From an uncultured Eubacteriales bacterium (GTDB lineage Bacteria; Bacillota; Clostridia; Christensenellales; CAG-138): a DNA stretch of 50,781 nt. The notes beneath the pieces were generated by a model. That model searched no databases. It was not told the origin of the DNA and worked only from the letters and a program-made list of their open reading frames with translations. Where the stretch lies: the NCBI GenBank assembly GCA_900319345.1, contig ONNZ01000026.1, forward strand, positions 1 to 50,781, in the 5' to 3' direction. Made by a program: the position numbers and the translations under genes. Below, piece after piece: positions 7,118 to 15,862 of the stretch (position 1 is its first letter; each line of letters starts with the position of its first letter).

Positions 7118-8568
7118 TCGGGACGGGTCATATATTCCTGCCGGATGGCTTGGAGCAAGCCCTCCTCCACCCCCAGCAGCTCCGCCACGGACAGGGCCTT
7201 TTGGGGCACGGCGGCATCGGTGATCTCCTCGATGCCGTAGTCCATGAAGCGACGAAGGACGGCGAGCTTGTCGGCCCCGGCTTCGATCATGCGGCGGCCC
7301 TCCGATACGTCCAGGTCCCGGATGCCCCGGGTGAGGAAGCGGCGGCTCGCCCGGGCGGCCACGGCCTCATAGTGGGTGACGAAGAGGCAGATGGAGCCGG
7401 AAGCGTTGAAGTAGGACAGGGCCCCCTGCTGGAGCTTCACGGCCTCGGCCGGGTTGGTGCCCCGGGCGAACTCGTCGAAGAGGACCAGGCAGAAACCATG
7501 CTGCACGGCCCGGGCGGCAGCGTCCGCGGCCATGAGCTCCCCGCCGAAGGAGGAAAGGCCCTCCCGGCCGTCCTCCCCCTCCCCCCGGACCAGGCACAGG
7601 CCGTCGAAGAGGGGTACGGTTGCTGCGTCGGCAAAGGGGAACAGGCCGCAGTGGGTGAGATACACGTTCAGGGCCAGGGTCTTGAGGCACACGCTCTTGC
7701 CGCCCATGTTGGCCCCTGTGAGCACGGCGGCCCCGGGAACGAGGGACAGGCTGAGGGGCGTGAAGGCGGCCCCCTGGCGCCGGAGGCTGTCCCGGATGGC
7801 GGGATGGACCATGTTCACGAAGGACAGCTCCTTGTGGGTCAGGGTGGGCCGGACGCCGCCCAGCTCCTGGACCAGGGCGGCCTTGGCGAAAAGTAGGTCC
7901 AGATGGGCCAGGGCGTCCAGGCTGTCAGCTATCGCTTTTCGATAGGGCAGCAGCTTTTGGGACAGGGCCGCGCACAGGCGTTGCTCCGCCTCCGCCTCCC
8001 GCATCACGATCCCCGTGCGCTGGACCAGCAGGGCTTCCCGGGCTTCCCCGGCAGCCTGGGCGATTTGTTTTTCAATGATCCGCTTCTCCTCCCGGACGGC
8101 GGTCAGGTCAGCCGACCACTGGTCCCGCAGGGAGAAGGATGGGTTGCCGGAGTTTTCCGGGTCCAGAACAGCGAAGGCCTCGGGCACCTCCTGCAGGGCC
8201 AGGTCCTCCCATCGGGCGGAGGCCTGCAGGGCGGCGAAGTCAGCCGCCAGGCCCCGCAGCAGCAGCAGATACCGCTTGAGCTCGAAGAGCTCCACTTGGT
8301 CCAGGTCCCGCTCCTTCAGCCTCGCTACGGTGGCGCGGATGTCCCTCACCTGCATGAGCCCCTGGCGAAAGCCGCGGAGAGCGGGATGGTCCCCCAGGGC
8401 CACGGCTTTGCCCAGGTCCTCGAGCTCCCGCTGCAGGGCGTCCCGTTCCGACGGGGCAAAGGGGGCTAGGGCCCGCTTCTTCTCCCGGCCCAGGGGGCTC
8501 AGGGGCAAGAGTCGGTCCAGCACGAAGTCGAGGCCTATATCCTGTTGCTGCTGCAAAGTCAATTCCAT
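7114..8568 (-). CDS. MutS-like ATPase of lysine-fermentation clusters
   Basis: A 484-residue protein containing only the core, clamp and ATPase parts of MutS. Walker A is TGANMGGKS (about residue 287) and Walker B is LVLFDEFARGTN (about 364). It has no mismatch-recognition domain, so a DNA-repair role is unlikely. Proteins of this type sit in lysine aminomutase clusters of other anaerobes, where I recall the names kamB/kamC. A role in handling or reactivating the B12 enzyme is inference. ATG 8568 has GGAGG nine bases upstream and overlaps the preceding gene by 10 bp; an upstream TTG at 8583 is less likely. Confidence 0.8.
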   Translation of the reverse strand: MELTLQQQQDIGLDFVLDRLLPLSPLGREKKRALAPFAPSERDALQRELEDLGKAVALGDHPALRGFRQGLMQVRDIRATVARLKERDLDQVELFELKRYLLLLRGLAADFAALQASARWEDLALQEVPEAFAVLDPENSGNPSFSLRDQWSADLTAVREEKRIIEKQIAQAAGEAREALLVQRTGIVMREAEAEQRLCAALSQKLLPYRKAIADSLDALAHLDLLFAKAALVQELGGVRPTLTHKELSFVNMVHPAIRDSLRRQGAAFTPLSLSLVPGAAVLTGANMGGKSVCLKTLALNVYLTHCGLFPFADAATVPLFDGLCLVRGEGEDGREGLSSFGGELMAADAAARAVQHGFCLVLFDEFARGTNPAEAVKLQQGALSYFNASGSICLFVTHYEAVAARASRRFLTRGIRDLDVSEGRRMIEAGADKLAVLRRFMDYGIEEITDAAVPQKALSVAELLGVEEGLLQAIRQEYMTRPD

Positions 8569-9521
8569 TGGGTTTCCTCCCAAATGTTCACCACGGGCAC
8601 GTCCACCTTCCGCGCCACCAGCTCCTGGAAGGCGGCGGCATCGTAGGGCGCGCCGTAGGCGGAAAAGGGGTTCACGGTCACGGCGATGAGGGCGTTCTGC
8701 CGGCGGACCCGGAAGGATACGCCCTGGGCCCGGAGCTTTTCGTAGTTCTCCCGGGACAGCAGGAGCCGGGTGCCGTCCTCCACGGCGACCTGCTTCGGAA
8801 GGGCTTTACGCCGCAACAAGGTCGAAGCCATGGCGTCCGTGAAGGCCCCGGTGGCGTAGAGGATATCCCCCGGCCCCTCCAGGGCTTCCGTCAGCTCGTC
8901 GAACAGGGCCTCTCCCCGGGCGAAGCGGCGGCCCGCCAACTGGGGCCAGGGGCCGCTGGTCGGCAGGGTCAGGAGTTCCGCCACAAAGGCCGTGTCCGCC
9001 GCCGTTTTTTCCATGTCCGGCCCGTAGCTGGCCCCGGTGGAGAGGATGACCCCCTCCGCCGCCTCGGGGTCGCACAGGCTCCGGCGGAACAGGGCTCCGT
9101 CGATGAGCACCTTCTGGGCGCCGAAGCCCTTGAGCTGCTCCGTCAGGGACACGATCTGGTCCCGCATGGAGGGGCCTGCCAGCTCCACGAACCCGTCGGA
9201 CAGGGCCCGCAGGATGACCACCTCGCCCAGGGGCGTGTGGATGCCGGTCATGTCCAGTATCTCCCCCGTGGCGTCGCACTTGGGGAGCAGCCCCCGGGCC
9301 GTGGCGAACAAAGTGCCCCCCGTCAGGTAGATGGGGGGCTTGTTGGTGCCGGTGACCAGATCCTCCCGCTCCCCGTCCCGACCGATGGAAGTGAGGGCAA
9401 GGGAAACGCCCCGAGCTCTGGCCCCGCGGATGAGGGCGTTGAGCGCGGTGGTCTTCCCCGCGTTCTTGCACATCCCCGCGAGGCACAGGGTGGTATAGGG
9501 AGCGACGAGGTCAAAGAGCAT
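8559..9521 (-). CDS. P-loop protein paired with the MutS-like gene
   Basis: A 320-residue protein with an N-terminal Walker A (GMCKNAGKTT, residues 16-25). It resembles the unnamed P-loop partner of the MutS-like protein in lysine-fermentation clusters. No membrane segment is visible. Starting at ATG 9521, it begins 3 bp after the nucleotidyltransferase stop and ends inside the start of the MutS-like gene, so all three are one transcription unit. The biochemical function is unknown to me; GTP- or ATP-dependent remodelling of the aminomutase is a guess from context. Confidence 0.7.
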   Translation of the reverse strand: MLFDLVAPYTTLCLAGMCKNAGKTTALNALIRGARARGVSLALTSIGRDGEREDLVTGTNKPPIYLTGGTLFATARGLLPKCDATGEILDMTGIHTPLGEVVILRALSDGFVELAGPSMRDQIVSLTEQLKGFGAQKVLIDGALFRRSLCDPEAAEGVILSTGASYGPDMEKTAADTAFVAELLTLPTSGPWPQLAGRRFARGEALFDELTEALEGPGDILYATGAFTDAMASTLLRRKALPKQVAVEDGTRLLLSRENYEKLRAQGVSFRVRRQNALIAVTVNPFSAYGAPYDAAAFQELVARKVDVPVVNIWEETQWN

Positions 9522-9524
9522 AGG

Positions 9525-10442
9525 TTACTTCCACAACTCGTCCGGGTATAGGCCCGCGGCCTTCATCTCCCGGATGCTCTGCTGCAGGGCGGGCATATCC
9601 TGCTTGTAGGTGACGCCGTGCCACTTGGCGGCACAGTGGAGCACCTTCACGCTGGCCTTGCCCTCCACGATCAGGTCGTTGGTGAGCCGGGGCACCAGGT
9701 ACTCGCACTTCATGGGGTTCTTGGGCAGGTTCTCGTCCAGGAACGCGGGGAAGCGCTTCTCCGCCTCCTCCAGGAAGTCGGGCATGTAGCCCCAGAAGTT
9801 CATAGAAACGGTGTCGTCGGGATCGAGAGCCGTGTAGGTCTTGCCCTCGTCCTCGGTGAAGGCGATGCCGCCGTCCCGCTTCTCGATGCGCAGGCGTTCC
9901 GCGATGGATGTCAGATTGTCGTTCTCGTCCACCACGCACACGCCCCGGGCCACGTGACCGTTGTCGGTGACGGTGTTCTTGAGAAGATACCCCACCATGG
10001 CGTACTCGCCCTTAGCATGGGGCTCCTTCAGGTAGTCGTAGATGGTCCTGTAGGCCTCGCGGCCGTAGAAGTCGTCGGCGTTGATGACGGCGAAGGGGGC
10101 GTCGCCGATCAGGTCCTTGGCGGCCAGGACGGCGTGGGTGGTGCCCCAGGGCTTCACCCGGCCCTCGGGTACGCTGTAGCCCTCCGGCAGGGCGTTCATA
10201 TCCTGGAAGGCGTATTCGAGCTCCAGGAAGGGCCGGACCCGGCTGCCGATGACCTCCTCGAAGTCCTCGGCCATCTCCCGCTTGATGATGCACACAGCCT
10301 TCTCGAAGCCGGCCCGTTTGGCGTCGAACAGGGAGAAGTCCATGATCACGTGGCCCTCCTTGTCCACCGGGTCCATCTGCTTCAAGCCGCCGTACCGGCT
10401 GCCCATGCCGGCTGCCATGATGACGAGAATGGGTTTGTTCAT
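9525..10442 (-). CDS. Sugar-phosphate nucleotidyltransferase
   Basis: A 305-residue NTP-transferase with the signature AAGMGSRYGGLKQ near the N-terminus, INADDFYG for the metal-binding aspartates, and KPWGTTHAVLAA for sugar binding. The ATG at 10442 (MNKPILVIMAAG) has GGAGG eight bases upstream; an in-frame TTG at 10457 is less likely. It lies downstream of galK across a repeat. It could form UDP-galactose or UDP-glucose from the sugar-1-phosphate and so stand in for GalT, but the substrate is not proven. It is physically coupled to the P-loop/MutS-like pair. Confidence 0.8.
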   Translation of the reverse strand: MNKPILVIMAAGMGSRYGGLKQMDPVDKEGHVIMDFSLFDAKRAGFEKAVCIIKREMAEDFEEVIGSRVRPFLELEYAFQDMNALPEGYSVPEGRVKPWGTTHAVLAAKDLIGDAPFAVINADDFYGREAYRTIYDYLKEPHAKGEYAMVGYLLKNTVTDNGHVARGVCVVDENDNLTSIAERLRIEKRDGGIAFTEDEGKTYTALDPDDTVSMNFWGYMPDFLEEAEKRFPAFLDENLPKNPMKCEYLVPRLTNDLIVEGKASVKVLHCAAKWHGVTYKQDMPALQQSIREMKAAGLYPDELWK

Positions 10443-10548
10443 TTCCAATACCTCCAATAGTTTTTTTGTTCGTAAACTGTTTATTCTGATTGCTTACCTT
10501 GTCAAAAACCTTTTGCCAGCGACATTCCTGCTCACCGGGTATCGTATA

Positions 10549-10747
10549 GCGCGTTGTAGACGCGCGCACTCAACCAGTAGAGGAAGAACGGGCGGCTTCC
10601 GTTATGTCAAATCCAGCGACATGTGCGGTGGATTTGACACCTTGCAGCTCTTGCCGCCCGGTGGTCCGAAAGGACCATAGGCAAGAGGTGAGAGCGAAGC
10701 GAAGGCGGAGCCCAGTACGTTGAAAAACGAAGTTTTTCGGCGGGCTG
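10549..10747. repeat. Structured intergenic repeat, family 1, copy 1
   Basis: About 199 bp, matched by a second copy at 25773-25969. It contains a small GC hairpin and an 11-bp perfect inverted repeat (TGTCAAATCCA 10605-10615 / TGGATTTGACA 10629-10639). A stem CTCTTGCC...GGCAAGAG encloses a GGTCC/GGACC hairpin. The last element is a stem at 10713-10747. It ends two bases past the galK stop codon (read on the minus strand it begins there). It could be a structured RNA or a miniature mobile repeat. Confidence 0.75.
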
Positions 10748-10749
10748 AA

Positions 10750-11916
10750 TTACAGCTCCCTGGGCCCGCCGCCGATGCTGGCCACGTAGAAGGCGCAGGG
10801 ATAGCCGACAGCCTTCTCGTAGGCTGCGCCCACCTGCTCCATGACGTCCTTCACGGCGTCCTTGTTCACGATAGCCACGGCGCAGCCGCCGAAGCCCGCC
10901 CCGGTCATCCGGGCCCCCAGGACCCCGGGACGCTTGCGCGCCTCGTCCACCAGGGTGTCGAGCTCCTTGCAGGACACGGCGTACAGGTCCCTTAGGGAAT
11001 CGTGGGAGGCATCCATGAGCCGGCCGAAGGAGATAAGGTCCCCGGCGCGCAGCTTCTTGCAGGCCTCCACGGTCCGGGCGCACTCATAGACCACGTGCTC
11101 CGCCCGGTTACGCTCCGTCTCGTTTTCGATCAGGCCCTTGTTGGCTTCGAAGGTGCGAAGGTCCACCGAGGCCAAATCCTTCACGTTCAGGACCTTCTGC
11201 AGGGCCTTCAGGGCGCTTTCGCACTCTGAACGGCGCTCATTGTACTTGGAGTCCGCCAGGGTGCGGCGCTTGCAGGTGTTCATGATGAGGATCACATTAT
11301 CGCCCAGTTCCACGGGCACGTACTCATAGCTCAGGGTGCCAGTGTTCAGGAACACGGCGGAGTCCTCCTGCCCAAGAGCGATGCTGAACTGGTCCATGAT
11401 GCCGCTGTTGAGGCCGATGAACCCGTTCTCCGCCCGCTGGCCCAACAGCGCCAGCTCCACGTTGGTCACGTCGAGATCGTAGCAGGCCCGAAAGGCTTCC
11501 CCCGCCACCATCTCCAAGGACGCGGAGGAGGACAGGCCCGAGCCGTTGGGGATGTTTCCATAGATCAAAAGCTCGAAGCCGGAATTGAGCACGATCCCCC
11601 GCTCCCCCAGGGCGAACAGCATGCCCAGCACGTAGTTGGTCCACTGGTTCCGCTCGTGGAAGCGGACGTTGCGCAGCGTCCCCTCCAGCACCCCCGCCTG
11701 GGGGAAGTTCAGGGAGTAGAACCTGAGCCGATCGTCGGTCCGGCGGCGGAGCAGGCCCCAGGTGCCCATGGTCAGGGCGCAGGGCAGCACGTGGCCGCCG
11801 TTGTAGTCCACGTGCTCGCCGATCAGGTTCACCCGGCCCCCGGCGAAGAAGACGCGGGGCTCGGCCCCGGGGCCGAAGGCCTCGTAGAAGGATCGGATCA
11901 GTTCCCCTTTGGTCAT
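10750..11916 (-). CDS. galK: Galactokinase
   Basis: A GHMP-family kinase phosphorylating galactose at C1. The protein is 388 residues. The galactokinase signature GRVNLIGEHVDYNGG is near residues 28-42, the GHMP ATP-binding motif is PNGSGLSSSASLE, and the C-terminal motif is GARMTGAGFGGCAV. The ATG (11916) overlaps the alpha-galactosidase stop as ATGA with AAGGAG upstream, so the enzyme is co-translated with the one that releases galactose. No galT or galE is nearby. Confidence 0.96.
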   Translation of the reverse strand: MTKGELIRSFYEAFGPGAEPRVFFAGGRVNLIGEHVDYNGGHVLPCALTMGTWGLLRRRTDDRLRFYSLNFPQAGVLEGTLRNVRFHERNQWTNYVLGMLFALGERGIVLNSGFELLIYGNIPNGSGLSSSASLEMVAGEAFRACYDLDVTNVELALLGQRAENGFIGLNSGIMDQFSIALGQEDSAVFLNTGTLSYEYVPVELGDNVILIMNTCKRRTLADSKYNERRSECESALKALQKVLNVKDLASVDLRTFEANKGLIENETERNRAEHVVYECARTVEACKKLRAGDLISFGRLMDASHDSLRDLYAVSCKELDTLVDEARKRPGVLGARMTGAGFGGCAVAIVNKDAVKDVMEQVGAAYEKAVGYPCAFYVASIGGGPREL

Positions 11917-14204
11917 GCTTCCACTCCTTTGATATAGTACAGCTCCGAGCCGAAGTCGCTCAGCATGCGGATATCCTTGTTGTAGCCCGTACCGATGAAC
12001 CGAGTGTTCAGGGGCACCCCCTCATTGAGGGCCCGGCCCGTAGCGGTGAAGGTAGCCTCCCCGTCGGGGAGCATGAAAAACTTGTCGATGGTGCGGATGA
12101 CGAACCCGCCCTTCTTGAGGCTCACCGGGGCCACGTGCTTCAGGAGGCTTGCCAGGGGGCCCACCCGGACACCCTTGGTCTGCCGCTCCACGGCGTAGGT
12201 CCTGTCAGGGTCCAGCCCCGGCACCCGCAGCACGTCCGCCGGGGCGGCGGCCTCGTTGTCCATGAGGAAGCGGGCGGCCATGGCCTCCTTCTCCCCCAGG
12301 GCCACCCAGGTCTCCATGCCGTTCTGACGGCCCAGGCGCTGGAAGCGGCCGAACTGGAAGGTCTTGCGGTGGGCCTTGTAGAAGGCCATGTCCTTCTTCG
12401 CTTCCTTCTTCTCCGCGGGGGTCAGGGTGCCGAGGTCCATCTCCCAGCCCAACGCCCCGAAGGCGGAGGTGTGGAAGCGGGTGGACAACGGCGTCTCCCG
12501 CAGGGTCTGCTGATGGGGCGCCTCGGAGATATGGGCCCCCATGGTGGATATGGGATACAAGTAGGAGAGCCCGCCCTGGATCTTCACCCGTTCGATGGCG
12601 TCCGTGTCGTCGCTGGCCCAGATCTGCTGGCTGTAGCATAGCATGCCGAGGTCGAACCGGTTGCCGCCGGAGGAACAGCTTTCGAAGAGGATGTGATGCC
12701 GGGGATAGAAGATGCGGCCCAGCACGTCGTAGAGGCCCTTGATGTACTCGTGGAAGAAGGCCCCGTTCTCGCAGAAGGGGGAATACATGTCGGACATATG
12801 CCGGTTCATGTCCCACTTCACGTAGGCAATGGGGCAGCTGTCCAATATGCAGCTCACGTTCTCCACGATGTAGTCCCGGACCGCCGGGTTCACCAGATCC
12901 AGCAGCAGCTGGTTCCGGCCGTAGGAGGGCTTGCGGCCCGGCAGCTTCACCGCCCAGTCGGGATGGGCCCGATAGAGGTCGCTGTTCTCGTTGACGCTCT
13001 CCGGCTCCACCCAGAGGCCGAAGCTCATGCCCAGCTTGTTGATCTTGGCGCAGAGGCCCTCGAGGCCGTGGGGCAGCTTCTTCTTATCCACGGTGTAGTC
13101 GCCGAGGCCCCCCTTGTCGTCGTTCCGGCCCTGGAACCAGCCGTCGTCCAGGACGAACAGTTCAGCGCCCGCCTTCTTCGCCCGCTTGGCCAGGGAGAGG
13201 AGCTTCCTCTCCCGAAAGGAAAAAAAACAGGCTTCCCAATCGTTGCAGAGCACCGGCCGTTCCTTTCCCTTCCAGTCGTGAAAGTGGGCGGACAGGCCGT
13301 TGAAGCCCCCGTCCGAATAGGTCATGACCCCCTCCGGCGTCTCGAAGGCTGCGCCGGGGGCCAGGGTGTACCTAAAGCACCGGGGGCTGATCCCCGCCAT
13401 GACGCGCACGAGGCCGTTCTCCGCCTTCTCCACGGCGGTATAGTGGTTGCCGCTGTAGAGGAGGTTGAAGCCCCAGCAGCGCCCCTGCTCCTCCGAGCAA
13501 TGGGCTTCGGAGAGGAGCACGCCCGGATTGTGCTTGTGGCCGGAGGCGCCGGTGCTGCCCTCGTTCACGTAGATGCCGGACATAACGGGCCGATCGTGGC
13601 GGCGGGCCTCCCGGATCCAGCCGCCGTCGAAGGTGGTAAAGGTGAGGTCGGCGGCGGGCACCAGGTCCAGCATGTAGCTCATGAGCTTGTCGACGATCAC
13701 GGGGGCCTCTCCCCCGTTCTTCAGCACCGCCCGGCGGGTGATCACGTCCTCATGGGGATAGACCGTGTAGACCAGGTCCAACGCCACGGGGGCCTCCTTT
13801 TCCTTCAGGTGGAGGATCAGCGTCTCGGCGTCGTCACCGTAGGCCGTGGGCAGGCCCTCCATGGGCAGGGGGCCGTCCTTCCGCTCGTGAGATTCGTAGA
13901 CGAAATCGTTGGTGAAGGCGCCGTCAGGGAGGGTCAGCTCCGCAGGCGGGTTCCGAAAATCGCCCTTGCCCACGCCGCTCCATTCGAGGGCCAGATCGTC
14001 CAGGCAGTAGGTGTCGCTGCTCTCGTCGTACAAGATGGAGGAGCCCCGGGCGATGGTGGTCTTGGCCGCCAGGGCCCCACCGTCCGCCAGGGACACGGGG
14101 CCGCCGTAGTGGAGGTGTTCGAGATGGCCGAAGGTGGTCACCCGAAAGAGGTAGGCGGTGTGGTCCGTGGCCAGGCGGAAAACTTTGTCGCTGCATTCGA
14201 TCAT
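11913..14204 (-). CDS. Alpha-galactosidase, GH36
   Basis: Hydrolyses alpha-1,6-galactosides such as melibiose and raffinose. The protein is 763 residues, normal for GH36, and has no signal peptide, so it acts inside the cell. The nucleophile motif YVKWDMNRH lies near residue 463 and the acid/base segment WASDDTD near 531, with SCSSGGNRFD between them. The ATG at 14204 (MIECSDKVFRLATD) was preferred over an upstream TTG because AAGGAG sits nine bases before it. Released galactose would go to the overlapping galK. Confidence 0.95.
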   Translation of the reverse strand: MIECSDKVFRLATDHTAYLFRVTTFGHLEHLHYGGPVSLADGGALAAKTTIARGSSILYDESSDTYCLDDLALEWSGVGKGDFRNPPAELTLPDGAFTNDFVYESHERKDGPLPMEGLPTAYGDDAETLILHLKEKEAPVALDLVYTVYPHEDVITRRAVLKNGGEAPVIVDKLMSYMLDLVPAADLTFTTFDGGWIREARRHDRPVMSGIYVNEGSTGASGHKHNPGVLLSEAHCSEEQGRCWGFNLLYSGNHYTAVEKAENGLVRVMAGISPRCFRYTLAPGAAFETPEGVMTYSDGGFNGLSAHFHDWKGKERPVLCNDWEACFFSFRERKLLSLAKRAKKAGAELFVLDDGWFQGRNDDKGGLGDYTVDKKKLPHGLEGLCAKINKLGMSFGLWVEPESVNENSDLYRAHPDWAVKLPGRKPSYGRNQLLLDLVNPAVRDYIVENVSCILDSCPIAYVKWDMNRHMSDMYSPFCENGAFFHEYIKGLYDVLGRIFYPRHHILFESCSSGGNRFDLGMLCYSQQIWASDDTDAIERVKIQGGLSYLYPISTMGAHISEAPHQQTLRETPLSTRFHTSAFGALGWEMDLGTLTPAEKKEAKKDMAFYKAHRKTFQFGRFQRLGRQNGMETWVALGEKEAMAARFLMDNEAAAPADVLRVPGLDPDRTYAVERQTKGVRVGPLASLLKHVAPVSLKKGGFVIRTIDKFFMLPDGEATFTATGRALNEGVPLNTRFIGTGYNKDIRMLSDFGSELYYIKGVEA

Positions 14205-14243
14205 GGTCTTTCTCCTTATGTCAAATACTTGGATATCCAAAAG

Positions 14244-15848
14244 CTACTTCTCTTCGATCAGCACCGCTTCCCAGGGCTGGAGCTGGCAGTCCAGCTTTTG
14301 GGTGCCGTGGGTGGAGAGGACGGGATAGCCCACCAGGGGGAGCTTCACGGGCTTCGGCGACCAGTTCACCGCCACGATGACCCGCTCATCCCCCAGCCGC
14401 CGCTCGATCTTTATCCAGTCCTTCTCCCGGCTGATGAGGCGGAAGCGGCCCTGCTTCAGCACGTCGCTGCCGTTCCGATAGGCCATGAGGGTGCGGAACC
14501 AGTTCAGCACGGAGTCGGGGTCCTGCTCCTCCGTCTCGGCGTTTATGGTCACGTGGTTGCCGTTGACCTTGATCCAGGGGGTGCCGGTGGTGAAGCCGCC
14601 CTCCGGGCCGGGGGTCCACTGCATGGGGGTCCGGGCGTTGTCCCGGCTGGCCTTCCTCATGCGCTCGAAGATCCGTCTGTCGTTGAGGCCCAGCTTTTTC
14701 AGGGTGGGGACCATGTTCTTGGACTCCACGTCCTGGATGTCGTCCATGGAGGTGAAGTCGAAGTTGGTCATGCCCAGCTCCTCCCCCTGGTAGACGAAGG
14801 GGGTGCCCCGGAGGGTGAGCAGCAGCGTCAGCATGGCCTTGGCGGAAGCCGGGCTGTCGTCCCCGAAGCGGGACACGGACCGGGGCTGGTCGTGGTTCTC
14901 CAGGTAGACCGCGTTCCAGGGGAGCTTTTTCTGCCACTTGATGAGGCTCCTGAAGAGCCGCTGGGTCTTGAACTTCCGCGGCAGCCACTTGACCAGGAAG
15001 CAATCCGCGTTCATATGCTCGAAGGAGAACACCATGTCGAGCTCGCCCCGGTTGGGGTCCGTCAGCTCCCTGGCCTTTTTGGTGGACACCAGCACGGTCT
15101 CTCCCACGGTGAAGCAGTCGTACCTTGAGAGGACCTCCCGGCGGAACCGCTGGAGGAGCTCATGACAGCCGGGGCGGCCGATGTAGTATTCGCTGCCCAC
15201 CAGGGCGCCCTTGGGGAAGCCGTTCTTCAGGCTGTCCTTCCACAAAAGGTTGATGACGTCGCACCGGAAGCCCGACACGCCCCGGGCGAGCCAGAAGTCC
15301 ATGACCCGCTCCACCGCGTCGATGACGGCGGGGTTCCGATAGTTGAGGTCCGGCTGGCCCTTGGCGAACAGGTGCAGATACCACTGCCCCCGGACCTCAT
15401 CGAAGGCCCAGGCCCTGCCGCCAAAGAAGCTGGTCCAGTTGTTGGGGGGCCGCTTACCATTCCCATCCCGCCAGATGTAGAAATCCTCATAGGGGGCTTC
15501 CCGGCGGCGGCTCTTCTGGAACCATTCGTGCTGATCGGAGGTATGGTTGATGACCAGGTCCATGACGATCCGAAGTCCCAGGGCGTTGGCCTTTTGGATG
15601 AGCTCGTCCATGTCACTTAGGGTGCCGAACTTGGGGTCGATATCGCAGTAATCGGAGATGTCGTAGCCGTTGTCCTCGCCGGGGGAGCGATAGACCGGGG
15701 AGAGCCAAAGGATGCCCACCCCCAAAGATTTGATATAGGGGAGCTTGGAGATGATGCCGGGGATGTCGCCCATGCCGTCGCCGTTGCTGTCGCAATAGCT
15801 CATGGGATAGATCTGATAGACTGCCTGTTCCTTCCACCACTTCTCCAT
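14244..15848 (-). CDS. GH13 alpha-glucosidase (oligo-1,6-glucosidase type)
   Basis: A 534-residue intracellular glycosidase of the oligo-1,6-glucosidase/sucrose-isomaltase subgroup. It starts MEKWWKEQAVYQIYPMSY. The nucleophile Asp is in GFRCDVI (about 195), the acid/base Glu in VGETVLV (about 249), and the transition-state Asp in ENHDQPR (about 319). ATG 15848 has AAGGAGG upstream. It works with the alpha-galactosidase on plant or host oligosaccharides; the exact linkage preference cannot be read from sequence alone. Confidence 0.93.
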   Translation of the reverse strand: MEKWWKEQAVYQIYPMSYCDSNGDGMGDIPGIISKLPYIKSLGVGILWLSPVYRSPGEDNGYDISDYCDIDPKFGTLSDMDELIQKANALGLRIVMDLVINHTSDQHEWFQKSRRREAPYEDFYIWRDGNGKRPPNNWTSFFGGRAWAFDEVRGQWYLHLFAKGQPDLNYRNPAVIDAVERVMDFWLARGVSGFRCDVINLLWKDSLKNGFPKGALVGSEYYIGRPGCHELLQRFRREVLSRYDCFTVGETVLVSTKKARELTDPNRGELDMVFSFEHMNADCFLVKWLPRKFKTQRLFRSLIKWQKKLPWNAVYLENHDQPRSVSRFGDDSPASAKAMLTLLLTLRGTPFVYQGEELGMTNFDFTSMDDIQDVESKNMVPTLKKLGLNDRRIFERMRKASRDNARTPMQWTPGPEGGFTTGTPWIKVNGNHVTINAETEEQDPDSVLNWFRTLMAYRNGSDVLKQGRFRLISREKDWIKIERRLGDERVIVAVNWSPKPVKLPLVGYPVLSTHGTQKLDCQLQPWEAVLIEEK

Positions 15849-15862
15849 AGGTCCCTCCTTGT

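Noticed and set aside
8559-8568. Frameshift between the P-loop and MutS-like genes
   Set aside because: The 10-bp overlap is a normal coupled overlap: each gene has its own start, ribosome-binding site and complete domain.
9513-9521. Possible longer upstream start for the P-loop gene
   Set aside because: The preceding stop lies 3 bp upstream and the ATG gives a normal N-terminus before the Walker A motif.
10483-10505. Promoter for the nucleotidyltransferase gene
   Set aside because: A TTGACA (10505-10500) is present, but no acceptable -10 box lies 16-18 bp downstream (TAAACA at best), so I did not list it.
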